Source of the DNA: Babylonia areolata | Lineage: Eukaryota > Mollusca > Gastropoda > Neogastropoda > Buccinidae | Direction of reading: 5' to 3' | Assembly (NCBI RefSeq): GCF_041734735.1 | Contig: NC_134887.1 | Span: forward strand, 33,362,422-33,426,421 | DNA: 64,000 nucleotides | Notes under the pieces: model-generated | Seen by the model: only the letters and a program-made list of their open reading frames with translations | What the model was told of the DNA's origin: nothing | The model's database searches: none | Position numbers and translations under genes: made by a program | Shown here: positions 1-11,565 of the stretch, one piece after another | How positions within the stretch are numbered: the first letter of the stretch is position 1 | Layout: every line of letters begins with the position of its first letter

Positions 1-19
1 TTAAACTGAAGACAACAAC

Positions 20-359
<340 letters not shown>

Positions 360-447
360 GTACACAACAGCGGTAACTATACAATCACGGAAGAACTGTC
401 CTACCACAGACTACCTTCACTGAACGATTAGAGTGATCATCAGCAAT

Positions 448-812
448 CACTGCCCCCCCCATCCCCCCACCCCCGCCCCCACCCCCGCCCCCACCAATCA
501 CTGCCTGGCCCCCGATCCCCCCACCCCCGCCCCCCACCAATCACTGCCTGCCCCCCGATCCCCCTACCCCCGCCCCCACCAATCACTGCCTGCCCCTCGA
601 TCCCCCCACCCCCGCCCCCACCAATCACTGCCTGCCCCCCGACCCCCCTACCCCCGCCCCACCAATCACTGCCTGCCCGTCGATCCCCCCACCCCCGCCC
701 CCACCAATCACTGCCCCCCGACCCCCCACCCCCACCCCCGCACCCACCAATAACTGCCCCCCGATCCCCCCCCCCCGCCCCCACCAATCACTGCCCCCCC
801 CCCCCCCGGACC
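448..812. repeat. C-rich minisatellite, unit about 42-46 bp
   Basis: About eight units of a C-rich sequence, each containing ACCAATCACTGCC between runs of C. The strand asymmetry is extreme: the G-rich complement has many runs of four or more G and could form quadruplexes. Open frames on both strands are repeat artefacts. The next 220 bases (813-1030) show no recognisable feature. Confidence 0.9.
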
Positions 813-1029
813 CCCTCCCTTAATCCCCTGTGCTGACTATCACAGCAGTGATAGTGATTACCTGACACACACAAGAGATTAGCAATCTTGCTTTCTGTTA
901 CTCGTGGGTAATCTCTGATCCTCCACATATGGTTTGCTTCCAACTGGCTAGTCATTTTGAGGCCTCTTTGGACACAGTTTTGATTGGACGAAAAACTTGA
1001 CCAGAAAAGTTATTCCCGACAGGCTTGGC

Positions 1030-1153
1030 GGTCAAATGTTACTATAAAAGAAGAGCCTCTTGTAAACTTCTTCACGAATTCAGTTGCGTTCTGAGAACGA
1101 AGACACACGTGTTGCTTGCAGCTTGTAGAGAAAAGGTCAATCATCAGTAAAAG
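1030..1153 (+). promoter_or_regulatory. Candidate core promoter and non-coding first exon
   Basis: A TATAAA box lies at 1043-1048. An initiator-like TCAGTT lies at 1080-1085, and a good 5' splice site (AAAAG|GTAAGC) has its exon end at 1153. No ATG frame of note begins between them. The nearest downstream gene on this strand is the exonuclease, whose start codon at 3608 sits six bases after an acceptor-like TTGTTCCAG ending at 3601. This could therefore be its 5' UTR exon spliced over a 2.4-kb intron. The assignment is inference; the TATA and the donor are visible. Confidence 0.4.
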
Positions 1154-1268
1154 GTAAGCGAGAATTGATTTTCATTTCATGTCTTTTGTCTTTTAACATA
1201 CAGAACGTCACTTTGGTAACGATTTTTTTTTCTTTTCTTTTGGTACCCTTTGCTAGTTATTCACAAGG

Positions 1269-1312
<44 letters not shown>

Positions 1313-1351
1313 CACTGGGTGTCCTGAACTGAATACATAAAAAAAGTGTGC

Positions 1352-1537
1352 ATAATTCCTCTCTCCGAAACGAAACTACACAAACCTTGACTTTGTGCAT
1401 CTATCAAGGAAACCTATATGTTATACAAAGCTTTGCTGTGCCGTATAATTCCACTCTCCGAAACAAAACTACAAAACCTTTGACTTGGTGCATCTATGAA
1501 GGAAACCTATATGTTATACAAGGCTTTGCTGTGCCAA
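1352..1537. repeat. Tandem duplication, 93-bp unit, two copies
   Basis: Two adjacent copies, 1352-1444 and 1445-1537, share the segment from TAATTCC to GCTTTGCTGTGCC with few differences. The 81-residue open frame over them is internally duplicated and looks non-coding. Confidence 0.8.
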
Positions 1538-1680
1538 CTTCAAGACAAATTTTATTCCCGAACCAAGAAAAAGAATTGGAGAAGATCGTTTAGGCTTTTG
1601 TACAACCTGTCTGACCCAAAGAATCTCTAGTTTAGGAAGAAAAAGGAAAAAGAGACAAAAACAACAAAACAAATCTATTT

Positions 1681-2478
1681 CTATGCGTTGTTCGTGTTTG
1701 CACATGTGTTTTTTCTGTCTCTACACGTTGTTCGTGTTTCCACGTGTGCTTTTTCTGTCTCTACACGTTGTTCGTGTTTGCACGTGTGTTTTTTCTGTCT
1801 GTACACGTTGTTCGTGTTTGCACGTGTGTTTTTTCTGTCTCTACACGTTGTTCGTGTTTGCACGTGTGTTTTTTCTGTCTGTACACGTTGTTCGTGTTTG
1901 CACATGTGTTTTTTCTGTCTCTACACGTTGTTCGTGTTTGCACGTGTGTTTTTTCTGTCTGTACACGTTGTTCGTGTTTGCACATGTGTTTTTTCTGTCT
2001 CTACACGTTGTTCGTGTTTGCACGTGTGTTTTTTCTGTCTGTACACGTTGTTCGTGTTTGCACGTGTGTTTTTTCTGTCTCTACACGTTGTTCGTGTTTT
2101 CACATGTGTTTTTTTTCTGTCTGTACGCGTTGTTCGTGTTTCCGCGTGTGTTTTTTTCTGTCTCTGCACGTTGTTCGCGTTTCCGCGTGTGTTTTTTCTG
2201 TCTCTACACGTTGTTCGTGTTTGCACGTGTGTTTTTTCTGTCTCTACACGTTGTTCGTTTTTCCACGTGTTTTTCTTTTCTGTTTCTACGGGTTGTTCGT
2301 GTTTCCACGTGTGTTTTTCCTGTCTGTACGCGTTGTTCGTGTTTGCACATGTGTTTTTTTTCTGTTTCTACACGTTGTTCGTGTTTGCACGTTTTTGCTT
2401 TTTTGCTTTTTTGTTGTTGATTTTTTTGTCTCTATGCGTTGTTCGTGTTTGCACGTGTGTTCTTCTGTTTCTACGCCA
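1681..2478. repeat. 40-bp minisatellite, about 20 units
   Basis: The unit contains ACACGTTGTTCGTGTTTGCA followed by a T-run. Alternate units begin with CTCTACACG or CTGTACACG, which makes an 80-bp higher-order repeat. Units near 2100-2478 are more diverged. Further units continue at 2641-2760, after an inserted family D repeat. Because 40 is not a multiple of 3 and the unit lacks stops, long frames stay open on both strands; these are not genes. Confidence 0.95.
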
Positions 2479-2525
2479 TGTTCATGTATGTACGAGTGTT
2501 CTTTTTTTTCTTTTCTTTTTTTTCT

Positions 2526-2640
2526 CGAGGCCTGACTAAGCGCACGCAGCTGGTCAGGCATCTGCTTGGCAGATGTGGTGTAGCGTATATGGATTTGACC
2601 GAACGCAGTGACGCCTCCTTGAGCTACTGATACTGATACT
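2526..2640 (+). repeat. Family D dispersed repeat
   Basis: This copy holds the family core GGTCAGGCATCTGCTTGGCA, then AGATGTGGTGTAGCGTATAT, a GACGCCTCCTTGAGCTACTG end and a short CTGATA tail. It splits the 40-bp minisatellite. The segment GCATCTGCTTGGCAGATG is a near-perfect palindrome that could form a small hairpin. Other copies lie at 3168, 32872, 42797, 49862 (partial) and 50186. It is a SINE-like short retroelement by its tail, but I see no clear tRNA boxes. Confidence 0.75.
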
Positions 2641-2765
2641 GATACTTCTACGCGTTATTCGTGTCTGCACGTGTGTTTTTTCTGTTTCTACGAGTCGTTC
2701 GTGTTTGCACATGTGTGGTTACACATTTCTACGCATTGTCTGTGTTTGCACGTGTCTTTTTTTTT

Positions 2766-2820
2766 GGGGGGGGGGGGGGGGGGGGGGGCCGGGGGGGGGG
2801 GGGTTGTGTGTGTGTGTGTG
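2766..2820. repeat. G homopolymer run followed by TG repeat
   Basis: An almost uninterrupted run of about 37 G with a central CC, then (TG)n. Assemblies are unreliable at such runs. Confidence 0.85.
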
Positions 2821-3167
2821 TTTTGTTGTGTTTCTATGTGTTTTTGTATTTGTCGTGTGTTTCTAAATGTTTCTATGCGTTGTTTTTGCGTTGCCTGTGT
2901 CACTGCGTTGACCTTTGTTACTGCTCATGCTGTGTGTTTTACCACCTGTCTGTCTCACTGACCTCATGGCTGGGATCTGTTTTCCTTGTTTTCTGTCTGT
3001 TTTTCTTTTGTCTCCTGTGCAGGCATTAGCTTTCGTGGCCTTCAGTTTTGGACCTGCACACGTTTTCCAGTGCTTGTTAACGTTTGTCTTTTTGCCTTTT
3101 ATTTATTTATTTATTTATTTTTTAAAGCGTGTTTCTGTGTATGTGTGTCTGTTGTTGTATATGTTTT

Positions 3168-3292
3168 CTCAAGGCCTGACTAAGCGCGTTGGGTTACGCT
3201 GCTGGTCAGGCATCTGCTTAGCAGATGTGGTGTACCGTATATGGATTTATCTGAACGCAGTGATGCCTCCTTCAGCTACTGAAACTGATATC
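3168..3292 (+). repeat. Family D dispersed repeat
   Basis: This is a longer copy that also carries the left part CAAGGCCTGACTAAGCGC and GGGTTACGCTGCTGGTCAGG, then the common core and an ACTGAAACTGAT tail. It lies 300 bases upstream of the exonuclease start, within the proposed 5' UTR intron. Confidence 0.75.
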
Positions 3293-3607
3293 GCTGTATT
3301 TTCGCGCATGCTCGACTTTGGCTGACATGTCGCTCTGGTGGCGTCGCTTTTGATGACCGGGTGAAGTGGGACGTTGGTTTGGCATGGTGTGTGGAGGTTC
3401 CAACGAAAGTTGTCTGTGATGTTACATGTTTGATTTAACAACACGATCATCAGTGCTGTGCGTGTCCCTCTTCTGGCCAAGATGGGGTGGACAAAGGAAG
3501 GGAGGTAATCACTGAGTTTGTTGGAGTTGTCGCCGTGTCGTATACCGACTCGGGAAGGCAAAAAGGAACAGATGACGGATGTAACGTTCATGTTGTTCCA
3601 GTGAAAC

Positions 3608-6600
3608 ATGGCGAAGAAAGGTAAAGCAAGAAGAACCAGAGCGAAGACAGCTTCTGTCACCACCACCACCACCACCACCACCACCTCCTCCAGCCGCGCT
3701 CCCCCCTCCCCGGCTTCTGCCTCCTCCTCTTCCCCCTCCTCTTCCTCGCCTACGGCTTCCTCACCCCGCCGCTCAACCCCCGCCACCACCTTCGTCACCC
3801 CCACCTCCCCCACCCCCAGCCCCACCCCAGCTGTCAGAGCACTGAGCTATGCGGCTGTGGTCGCCCTCAACCTGTCCCACAGGAGGACCACTGCACCACC
3901 TGGCACCACTGCCTCCTTCTCTTCTTCCTCCTCCTGCACCGTTGCCAGAGCCTCCTCCTCCTCCTCTCCCTCCTCCATCACCATTACCTCCTCCTCCTCC
4001 ATTACCTCCTCCTCCTCTCCCTCCTCCTCTTCCTTCTCCTCCTCCATTACTAGAGCCTCCTCCTCCTCCTCCTCCTCTCCCTCTTCCTCCCCCTCCTCCA
4101 TCACCACCTCCAGAACCTCCTCCACCTCCTCCACCCCCACCTCAATCCACAGAGGGTTGAGTTACGCGGCTGTGGCCGCCCTCAAGTTACACTGGAACAC
4201 CACAGCCACACCAGCTGGCAACACTGCCTCCTCCTCCATTGCCAGATTCTCCTCTTCCTCTCCCTCCTCCTCTCCTTCTCCCTCATCTCCATCCTCTCCC
4301 TCCTCATCTCCATCTTCTCCCTCCTCTTCTCCCTCCTCATCTCCACCCTCTCCCTCCTCATCTTCTTCTTCTCCCTCATCTCCATCTTCTCCCTCCTCAT
4401 CTCCATCCTCTTCTTACTCCTCTCCATCTTCTCTCTCCTCATCTCCTTCCTCTCCCTCCTCCTCTCCCTCCTCCTCCTCTCCCTCCACCTCCTCCCCTTC
4501 CTTCAGCATCACCAGACGCCCCTCTTCCTCCATCTCCAGTAACCAGGTGAGTGCATTGCTCTACGGGGGTTTTGATGATTCAGGTATTGTGATGTTTGAT
4601 ACGTATTCAATTTGAGTGTTGCGCATTGTTTTTGTTTTGTTTTTGGTGTGTGTGTGTGTGTGTGAGTGAGTGTGTGTATATATATATGATTAAATGCATG
4701 TTTTAAACATGTATGTGTGTGACATTGTACAGTCTTTTCAAAAAAGGAATTTCCATTTGTTTGATGGTGTTTTATTATATACCCTTATGAAAATCACGTG
4801 ACCTGACCTCTGACCTTTTCCTGTTTTTCAGGGTGACGGAAGTGGGGCTCAAGGAAGCCATCCAAGGGCACCCTGGGTAAGTGTTGACACCTGTAGTTGT
4901 GTAAAACACCCTGGGTAAGTGTTGACACCTGTAGTTGTGTAAAACACCCTGGATAAGTGTTGACACCTGTAGTTGTGTAAAACACCCTGGGTAAGTGTTG
5001 ACACCTGTAGTTGTGTAAAACACCCTGGATAAGTGTTGACACCTGTAGTTGTGTAAAACACCCTGGGTAAGTGTTGACACCTGTAGTTGTGTAAAACACC
5101 CTGGATAAGTGTTGACACCTGTAGTTGTGTAAAACACCCTGGGTAAGTGTTGACACCCGTAGTTGTGTAAAACACCCTGGATAAGTGTTGACACCTGTAG
5201 TTGTGTAAAACACCCTGGATAAGTGTTGATATCTGTACCTGTGTAAACCACCCTGGGTAAATGTTGACACCTGTAGCTGTGTAAAACACAGTCAGCAAGA
5301 GTTTACACATGTGGTTGTGTATCTCAATGTGTGTATGATGTGGTCACAGGTGTGTACATGGCGTGTATGATGTGGTTATAGGCGTAGACCTCAGTGTGCC
5401 CATGGTGTGTGTGTGTTGGGGGGTGGGGTTAGAGAAGGTAGTGGTGGGGATGGTGGTGGTCATGGTGGTTACACGTTGTTGATGGTGGTGGTGGTGGGGA
5501 TGGTGGTGGTGGAAGTGTACATAAAATGTGTGCAATGTAATCACAGGTGTGTACATAAAATGTGTGCAATGTGATCACAGGTGTGTACATAAAATGTGTG
5601 CAATGTGATCACAGAAGTGTACATAAAATGTGTGCAATGTGATCACAGAAGTGTACATAAAATGTGTGCAATGTGATCACAGAAGTGTACATAAAATGTG
5701 TGCAATGTGATCACAGAAGTGTACATAAAATGTGTGCAATGTGATCACAGAAGTGTACATAAAATGTGTGCAATGTGATCACAGAAGTGTACATAAAATG
5801 TGTGCAATGTGATCACAGGTGTGTACATAAAATGTGTGCAATGTGATCACAGGTGTGTACATAAAATGTGTGCAATGTGATCACAGAAGTGTACATAAAA
5901 TGTGTGCAATGTGATCACAGAAGTGTACATAAAATGTGTGCAATGTGATCACAGAAGTGTACATAAAATGTGTGCAATGTGATCACAGAAGTGTACATAA
6001 AATGTGTGCAATGTGATCACAGGTGTGTACATAAAATGTGTGCAATGTGATCACAGGTGTGTACATAAAATGTGTGCAATGTGATCACAGAAGTGTACAT
6101 AAAATGTGTGCAATGTGATCACAGGTGTGTACATAAAATGTGTGCAATGTGATCACAGGTGTGTACATAAAATGTGTGCAATGTGATCACAGGTGTGTAC
6201 ATAAAATGTGTGCAATGTGATCACAGGTGTGTACATAAAATGTGTGTGCTGTCTTCACAGTACCAGACGCAGAAATGCGCCGGCCGGTGCAGAGACTGCG
6301 TGGCGGAAGGTCTGCACAAGGCCCCCCTCATGCCCCATGACCCAGCACTGGAACATCTCGTGGCACTGGACTGCGAGATGTTCAAGACAGACATGGGTCT
6401 GGCACTGGGTAAGACATTCACCGTTCTTCTCTCTCTTTCCATCATCTCTGTCTGCTCTCTTTTTCCGCCCTCTCTCCATCCTCTCTCTCTCCATTGTCTC
6501 TTTCCATTCTCTTTCCGCATTCTCTCCATTCTCTCTTTCCATATTCTCTGTCATTTCTGTCTCTCCATTTTCTCTCTCCATTGTCTCTATCCATTCTTTC

Positions 6601-7601
6601 TTTCTATTCTCTCTCTCAGTTCTATCTCTCCACCGTCTCTCTCTCTCCGTTCTCTCAGTTCCCTCTCTTTCTCAGATATCTATCTCCACACTCTTTCTCA
6701 TATCTAATTCCATTCTCTCTCTATTCTCTTTCTTACAGCCTGATACAACAAGGTTCTCTAATGTCTGCCCATGGAAATCAAATTCACACTTGCAAAATCA
6801 TTTTTCGTCTGTGTTTTTAAATGCCAAAAAGCGTTGACGTTTAGTTGAAAATCATTTTGATCGTTAAAATTATACATGAGTGTAAAGATCTGCAGTAGAA
6901 AATCAGGCCTTGTTACTGACGGTTTTTTATTACAACAGTAAGTCAGACGTGAGGGTAAGGATTTTGCTGTGATGGTAACATGTAACACATGTTTCAATGA
7001 ATGTCTTGACACTGCAGTTTCGTATCTCCATCATAGAACAGGTCGTGTTCATTGTTTAGGTCAAGTCACCATGGCATACCATGCAACACAGCTGTTTTCT
7101 GATCTGATCACTTAGTCATGCACTTCGTCTTCATGTCATGTCACCACAACGAGTAGTCTTCAGGTCATGTCTCCATGGTAACGAGTGACGTCTCTGTTTT
7201 CAGGGCGGGCAACGGTTGTGGACCATACAGGCCGCGTCCTGTGCGATAGCTTTGTCTGCCCCAAAGAAGGGGAACGGGTCGTTGATTATTGCACACAGTA
7301 CAGTGGCATCACGGAGGAAGACATTCAAAAGCATGGCCGGCCCTTCCACATCGTGCAGGCTTTTGTGGCAGACCTTCTTCAGGTAACACTCAGGATTGTT
7401 CAGTCTGCAGTGAGGGAAGGAAGGAATGATTAAAGGATTTGGCTGCTGGCACATTACGGTTATACGTACTTCGGAAGTTTTGGGGGAGGGTTTGTTAGCA
7501 GTCAGACAGTAGAGTCGGGAAGAAAATACTGTCATTCAGATTAACGAAATGTTGAAGTGAATATGTAGCAATTAGAATTATCTAAATCTATGGATTGAAA
7601 T

Positions 7602-7658
<57 letters not shown>

Positions 7659-8706
7659 AGGTTTTGTTTTGATGGAGTAAGCAAAATATGTTGTATTACA
7701 GTTGAGGTGACATAAGAAATAACCATTATCACCCCCTTGTCAATAGACCTTGCAGGTAATGACAAAATAAAATATAAAAGCATCTGTGTTCCCTTCACCC
7801 GTCACACTTTGTCATGTGACTGTAAACAGATGATGTTCCCAATATGTCAAGTCAGTAAACGGACCGTGTTGTTGCTGACTGTGTTGATGTGTCAAAATGA
7901 CACCTAACAATTACCCTGAAGCTACTACCGACACAGAGATTTCTAACAACTTACGACACATTGATCCTTGGTCACGGCACCTGGTGGGTAAAGGGTGGAG
8001 ATTTTTTCCTATCTCCCAAGTCAACACGTGTGCCACAGAGATCTAATGCACACGTTAAAGATACCGTGATCCATGCCAACGTTCGGTTGGTTATGGAAAC
8101 ACGAAAATACCCGGCATGCATTCCCCCCGTTCCCTGAAAACGGAGCAGGTACTTCTCCTACATGGCGGGGTGAAGACGGTCATGCAGGAAAAAGCCCGCT
8201 GGTGTACACGAGTGAACGTGGGAGTAGCAGCCCACAAATGAAGACGAAGAAGAAGATGATGAAGAATGGTTTCAGATAACTGCCAACACACCGATTTAAA
8301 AGAAAAAAAACAAAACAGAAACGGAATGACCAGCGTGTTTGGTTTATGCAAGGATCAGGCATCTTCTGCCTTTTCTTTTTTCCTTTTTCCCCAGCTGATG
8401 TGGTGTAGCATATAATGACAGCTGTGTCAGCACCACACTGTGACACCCCCTTGAACCAACAGCGAAAACAGGATGTGTGTACTGTCTGTCCCTAGGACAA
8501 AGTCTTGGTGGTCCATGACCGGGTGGGGGACCTCAGGGTCCTGGGCCTGACCCACCCGGAGGAGCACACCCGGGATACCGCCACGGCCGTGCAGCTAATT
8601 CGCATGGTCCGACCCACAGGCCGCCTGAGCAAGGTGGGCCTCAAGAGCCTGGCCAGCACGCTACTGGGTCAGTGGACACTGTGCACGTGAAGCAAGGGAG
8701 GGGGCT

Positions 8707-8763
<57 letters not shown>

Positions 8764-10221
8764 TGGGGGGTGGGGGTGGAGAAGGTGGTGGGGGGATGGT
8801 GGTGGTGGTGTACACGTTGTTGTTGGTGGTGATGGTGGTGGCGATGGTGGTGGTGGTGGTGGGGATGATGGTGGTGGTGTACACGTTGTTGGTGGTGGTG
8901 GTGGTGGCGATGGTGATGGTGGTGGTGATGCTGACCATGACGATGATGATGACCATGACGATGATGATGATGACCATGACGATGATGACCATGACGATGA
9001 TGATGTTGACCATGACGATGATGATGACCATGACGATGATGATGATGACCATGACGATGATGATGACCATGACGATGATGTTGACCATGACGATGATGAT
9101 GACCATGACGGTGATGATGATGACCATGACGGTGATGATGATGACCATGACGACGATGATGATGACCATGACAATGATGATGACTGTGTGTTGCACCCAG
9201 GCCGAACCATCCAGCAGGGAGAACACTGCTCCCTCATTGACGCCCGGGTCACCATGGCGGTGTACCGGGCAGTCCATAAAGACTGGGTGTTCGGCCCAGA
9301 GCATCACCTCAGTGCCAGCGGGGGGCGTGGCCACAACGGGGGGCGTGGCCACAACGGGGGGCGCTGGAGGAGGAGGAGGGAGGCGGAACGAGCCAAGTGG
9401 AACCGGCTCATCGTCCGCATGTACGACGAAAGACAGAAGAGGGGTAAGTCGTAAGTTTGGTGATCAGTAAAGGACAGTGGTTTCAGATAAAACGATAATG
9501 GTGGTGTTACTGCTTATGATATCAGAGTTGGCTATTACTGTGATGATTAGTTGCTCTGTGATCCAGCTTCTAATCATGTATATCTGTGATGACGGGAATG
9601 ACAGCTGTGGTAAAAGTAATGTCTAATGCACAGAGGAATAGAAAAACTGGGCTTTCAAGCTCACAGTTCATAGTTTTACCATCTGAAATATTTTCAACTA
9701 GAGAACAATGTGGACAATAATTATTTTGTCTTTCACACGGCATTGATACCGTCGATGCATTGAGTACATGTAATAAGTAACATTTTGAGGTTTTCCAGGA
9801 CAAGTTGACATTCTTCACAACAAAAAAACATTATATTGATTACTATCGTTATTTTATGTTTACACGGCTTTGAAAAAACAAGACAATTATTTTTTGAGTA
9901 CAGAGAATAAGTAAGACTGATTGCTTGAAGTGCATATAGTGTCACCTGTTTTCGACAAGGAGTTGCCGTTAAGAGATCATTACACTGAAAGCTGTCATTA
10001 TGAGAACACCGTATTGATGGCTGTCGTTCAGAGAACATCATATTAATAACAATCGTTATTTCATAACTTTGACACTAAGAACGTGTTAACCACATGGAAA
10101 TAACACTGTGGTGGTTTCAGGCACGAGCTATCACACTTTAAAAAAAAAAAAAAACCCACTCTTTTTTAAGAAAAACAACACGATTTTATCTAAGACACTT
10201 TTGTGATGGGCAGGTGAGTGA
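3608..10221 (+). CDS. DEDDh 3'-5' RNA exonuclease, REXO/ISG20 family (REXO4-like)
   Basis: Seven coding exons: 3608-4546, 4832-4876, 6261-6408, 7204-7382, 8496-8667, 9201-9443, 10214-10221. All have GT-AG borders and phases agree, giving 577 residues. The C-terminal domain has the DEDDh set: Exo I VALDCEM (D365, E367), Exo II VVHDRVGDLRVL (D449), Exo III GEHCSLIDA (H503, D508). Such enzymes trim RNA 3' ends in two-metal catalysis; REXO4 relatives are nucleolar. The Exo II-III part reads most like REXO4, while the TRATVVD-like stretch and SGITEEDI recall REXO1/REXO5, so the subfamily is open. Residues 1-313 are almost all Ser, Pro and Thr with two LSYAAV-x-AL-x-L modules. A Cys cluster (CAGRCRDC) precedes Exo I. 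The start has a good context (AAACATGG). The last exon adds only two residues and is the least certain. Two minisatellites embed the splice sites of intron 2. Confidence 0.85.
4869..5290 (+). repeat. Splice-junction minisatellite, 38-bp unit (5' splice site of exon 2)
   Basis: The first unit is the real end of exonuclease exon 2: CACCCTGG|GTAAGTG, exon end at 4876. About ten further units follow in intron 2, each repeating CACCCTGG and then GTAAGTG or ATAAGTG. Roughly half keep the GT. Units with GGTAAG and GGATAAG largely alternate, so a 76-bp dimer seems to have been amplified. The last two units are diverged. Open frames on the minus strand are artefacts. Confidence 0.95.
5515..6260 (+). 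repeat. Splice-junction minisatellite, 34-bp unit (3' splice site of exon 3)
   Basis: About 21 units of GTACATAAAATGTGTGCAAT followed by GTGATCACAG. The final unit is the genuine acceptor of exonuclease exon 3, ending TGCTGTCTTCACAG at 6260. Every unit ends in CACAG at the equivalent position, so each carries an AG acceptor-like end, but the internal units lack a good pyrimidine tract. Most units are nearly identical, differing mainly in AA or GT after CACAG. Confidence 0.95.
6421..6740 (+). repeat. Pyrimidine-rich simple repeat
   Basis: Imperfect CTCTCTTTCCATT-type repeats fill the start of exonuclease intron 3. The rest of the intron to 7203 shows no gene or recognised repeat. Confidence 0.85.
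7603..7657. repeat. TC microsatellite
   Basis: About 27 uninterrupted CT dinucleotides in exonuclease intron 4. Confidence 0.95.
7975..8262 (+). repeat. Family A SINE, old decayed copy
   Basis: The body matches family A from CACCTGGTGGGTAAAGGGTG through CATGGCGGGGTGAAGACGGT and ends in a GAAGAAGAAG-type tail. The tRNA-like head is missing and differences from the intact copies are many. It lies in exonuclease intron 4. Confidence 0.8.
8711..9186. repeat. TG microsatellite and GAT/GAC-rich minisatellite in intron 5
   Basis: (TG)n at 8711-8763 is followed by GGTGGTGAT repeats to about 8930. A roughly 18-bp family of GATGATGATGACCATGAC units then runs to 9186, stopping 14 bases before the exon 6 acceptor. 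Unlike the intron 2 arrays, its unit does not contain the splice junction. Asp- and Met-rich frames here are artefacts. Confidence 0.9.
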
Positions 10222-10324
10222 TCCCCCTTTCCTACGATGGAGGTCTGCGCCACATGACTGCCTGGAGCAGTGCGAGTGGGGGACTGCTGGACAGGAAGCG
10301 TCATGAAGTGACGTCATCACAGCT

Positions 10325-10565
10325 GATGACGTCTGACTGACTGAGTTGAATGACAGAGATAGCGAGTGTGAGTGATTGAGATGAGTGACAGAGATATGAA
10401 GTTTCAGTGATAGACTGACTGTTACATGACAGAGATATGGAGTGCGAGTGATAGAGTTGCTGAAGATGTTTTCAAGAATGATTTTACCATTGACTGATAA
10501 AGTTGAATGACGGAGATGTGGAGTGTGAGTGAAAGAGTTGAATGACAGAGTGCAAGTGAGTTGTT
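10325..10565 (+). repeat. Degenerate short repeats in exonuclease 3' UTR
   Basis: Five or six imperfect units around GAGTTGAATGACAGAGAT and GAGTGTGAGTGA lie between the stop codon and the poly(A) signal. Confidence 0.7.
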
Positions 10566-10577
10566 AATGAAGAATTG

Positions 10578-10583
10578 AATAAA
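10578..10583 (+). terminator. Poly(A) signal AATAAA of the exonuclease gene
   Basis: A canonical AATAAA lies 357 bases after the proposed stop at 10219-10221, before CA-rich intergenic sequence. Cleavage would be expected near 10600. Confidence 0.6.
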
Positions 10584-10739
10584 CTATGTTGTGAGTATCA
10601 ATAACAGCTTGTTTGGCTTTTTCTTGATGAAAATGAATCTGTCTTTCTGCCTCTTATCTTTCAATTCCCTTTCCTGCAATGGCTCTTGACGCCCCCCTCC
10701 CATACACGTGCGCCCGCATGCGCACACATACACACACGT

Positions 10740-10751
10740 CCATACGCACGT

Positions 10752-10805
<54 letters not shown>

Positions 10806-10904
10806 AGACCTCCATCCTTACAATGAAATACATAAATCATGTTAATGTAACAAACATAAAACGCAAACTTAAGTGCACGCGTATGTTCGCGCGCGCGCTC
10901 GCGT

Positions 10905-10950
<46 letters not shown>
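10740..10950. repeat. CA microsatellites
   Basis: (CA)n tracts at about 10754-10801 and 10909-10946 with CG-rich joins. The stretch 10950-11565 beyond them shows no gene or repeat that I recognise. Confidence 0.9.
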
Positions 10951-11565
10951 ACACACGGCACGCACGCACGTATGTACAAAACAAATTAGTGTAAAAACTA
11001 CGAAACAACGACGTCATATCATCTTGTGATTTTTCCCATTTTGATCATGTAATTTTCCATACTTTCAAACATACTAGTACTTTCGTCATTGCCTTCAACA
11101 AGTTGCAACAATTCAAAACTGATTTCTGATCAGAATATTTCTTTGGAACTAACTCATTTGAAAGCATTTCGGGCGTGAAATCCGTCTCCAATCACATCCG
11201 TATCGTAGTTTCAACACTGAAGTTCGCAATTCACCGACGTGGAAAATGTTGAGAATGATAACGTCTACTGGTCTCAACAGGTAATTAGACTTCCACACCT
11301 GAAGTGGGTTAATGATGAGACGTACCAATTGGGCCGATTGGAAATCTACTTTTTGTGCATTAGTTATTCAGCACTGTGCTCCTACTGACGGGACAAGATT
11401 TCACGTGCTGCAGTCCTGCCCCCTCCGTGATTCTTGTGCTGCCAAAATTGTAACCTACCTGTAACATTGCCGTGGGCATATAACTTGGGTGTTTTGCACA
11501 TTTTACACATCACTGAGTTGTTAGAACATGGTTGAATGAGTGGATAAATGCACACTTGTTAAATA

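Noticed and set aside
448-812. CpG island promoter
   Set aside because: The stretch is C-rich but strand-asymmetric with few CpG; it is a minisatellite.
1683-2539. Open frames of 245-283 residues rich in Cys, Phe and Val
   Set aside because: They translate the 40-bp tandem array in several frames at once, with no start context, codon bias or domain.
8932-9200. A ninth splice-junction array, near exonuclease exon 6
   Set aside because: The array stops 14 bases before the acceptor and its unit does not resemble the TTGCACCCAG junction.
8672-9470. Asp/His- and Met/Val-rich frames of about 250 residues
   Set aside because: They read the GAT/GAC array in exonuclease intron 5. Only the last part (9201-9443) is a real exon. 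From exon 5's own frame the intron hits a stop quickly.
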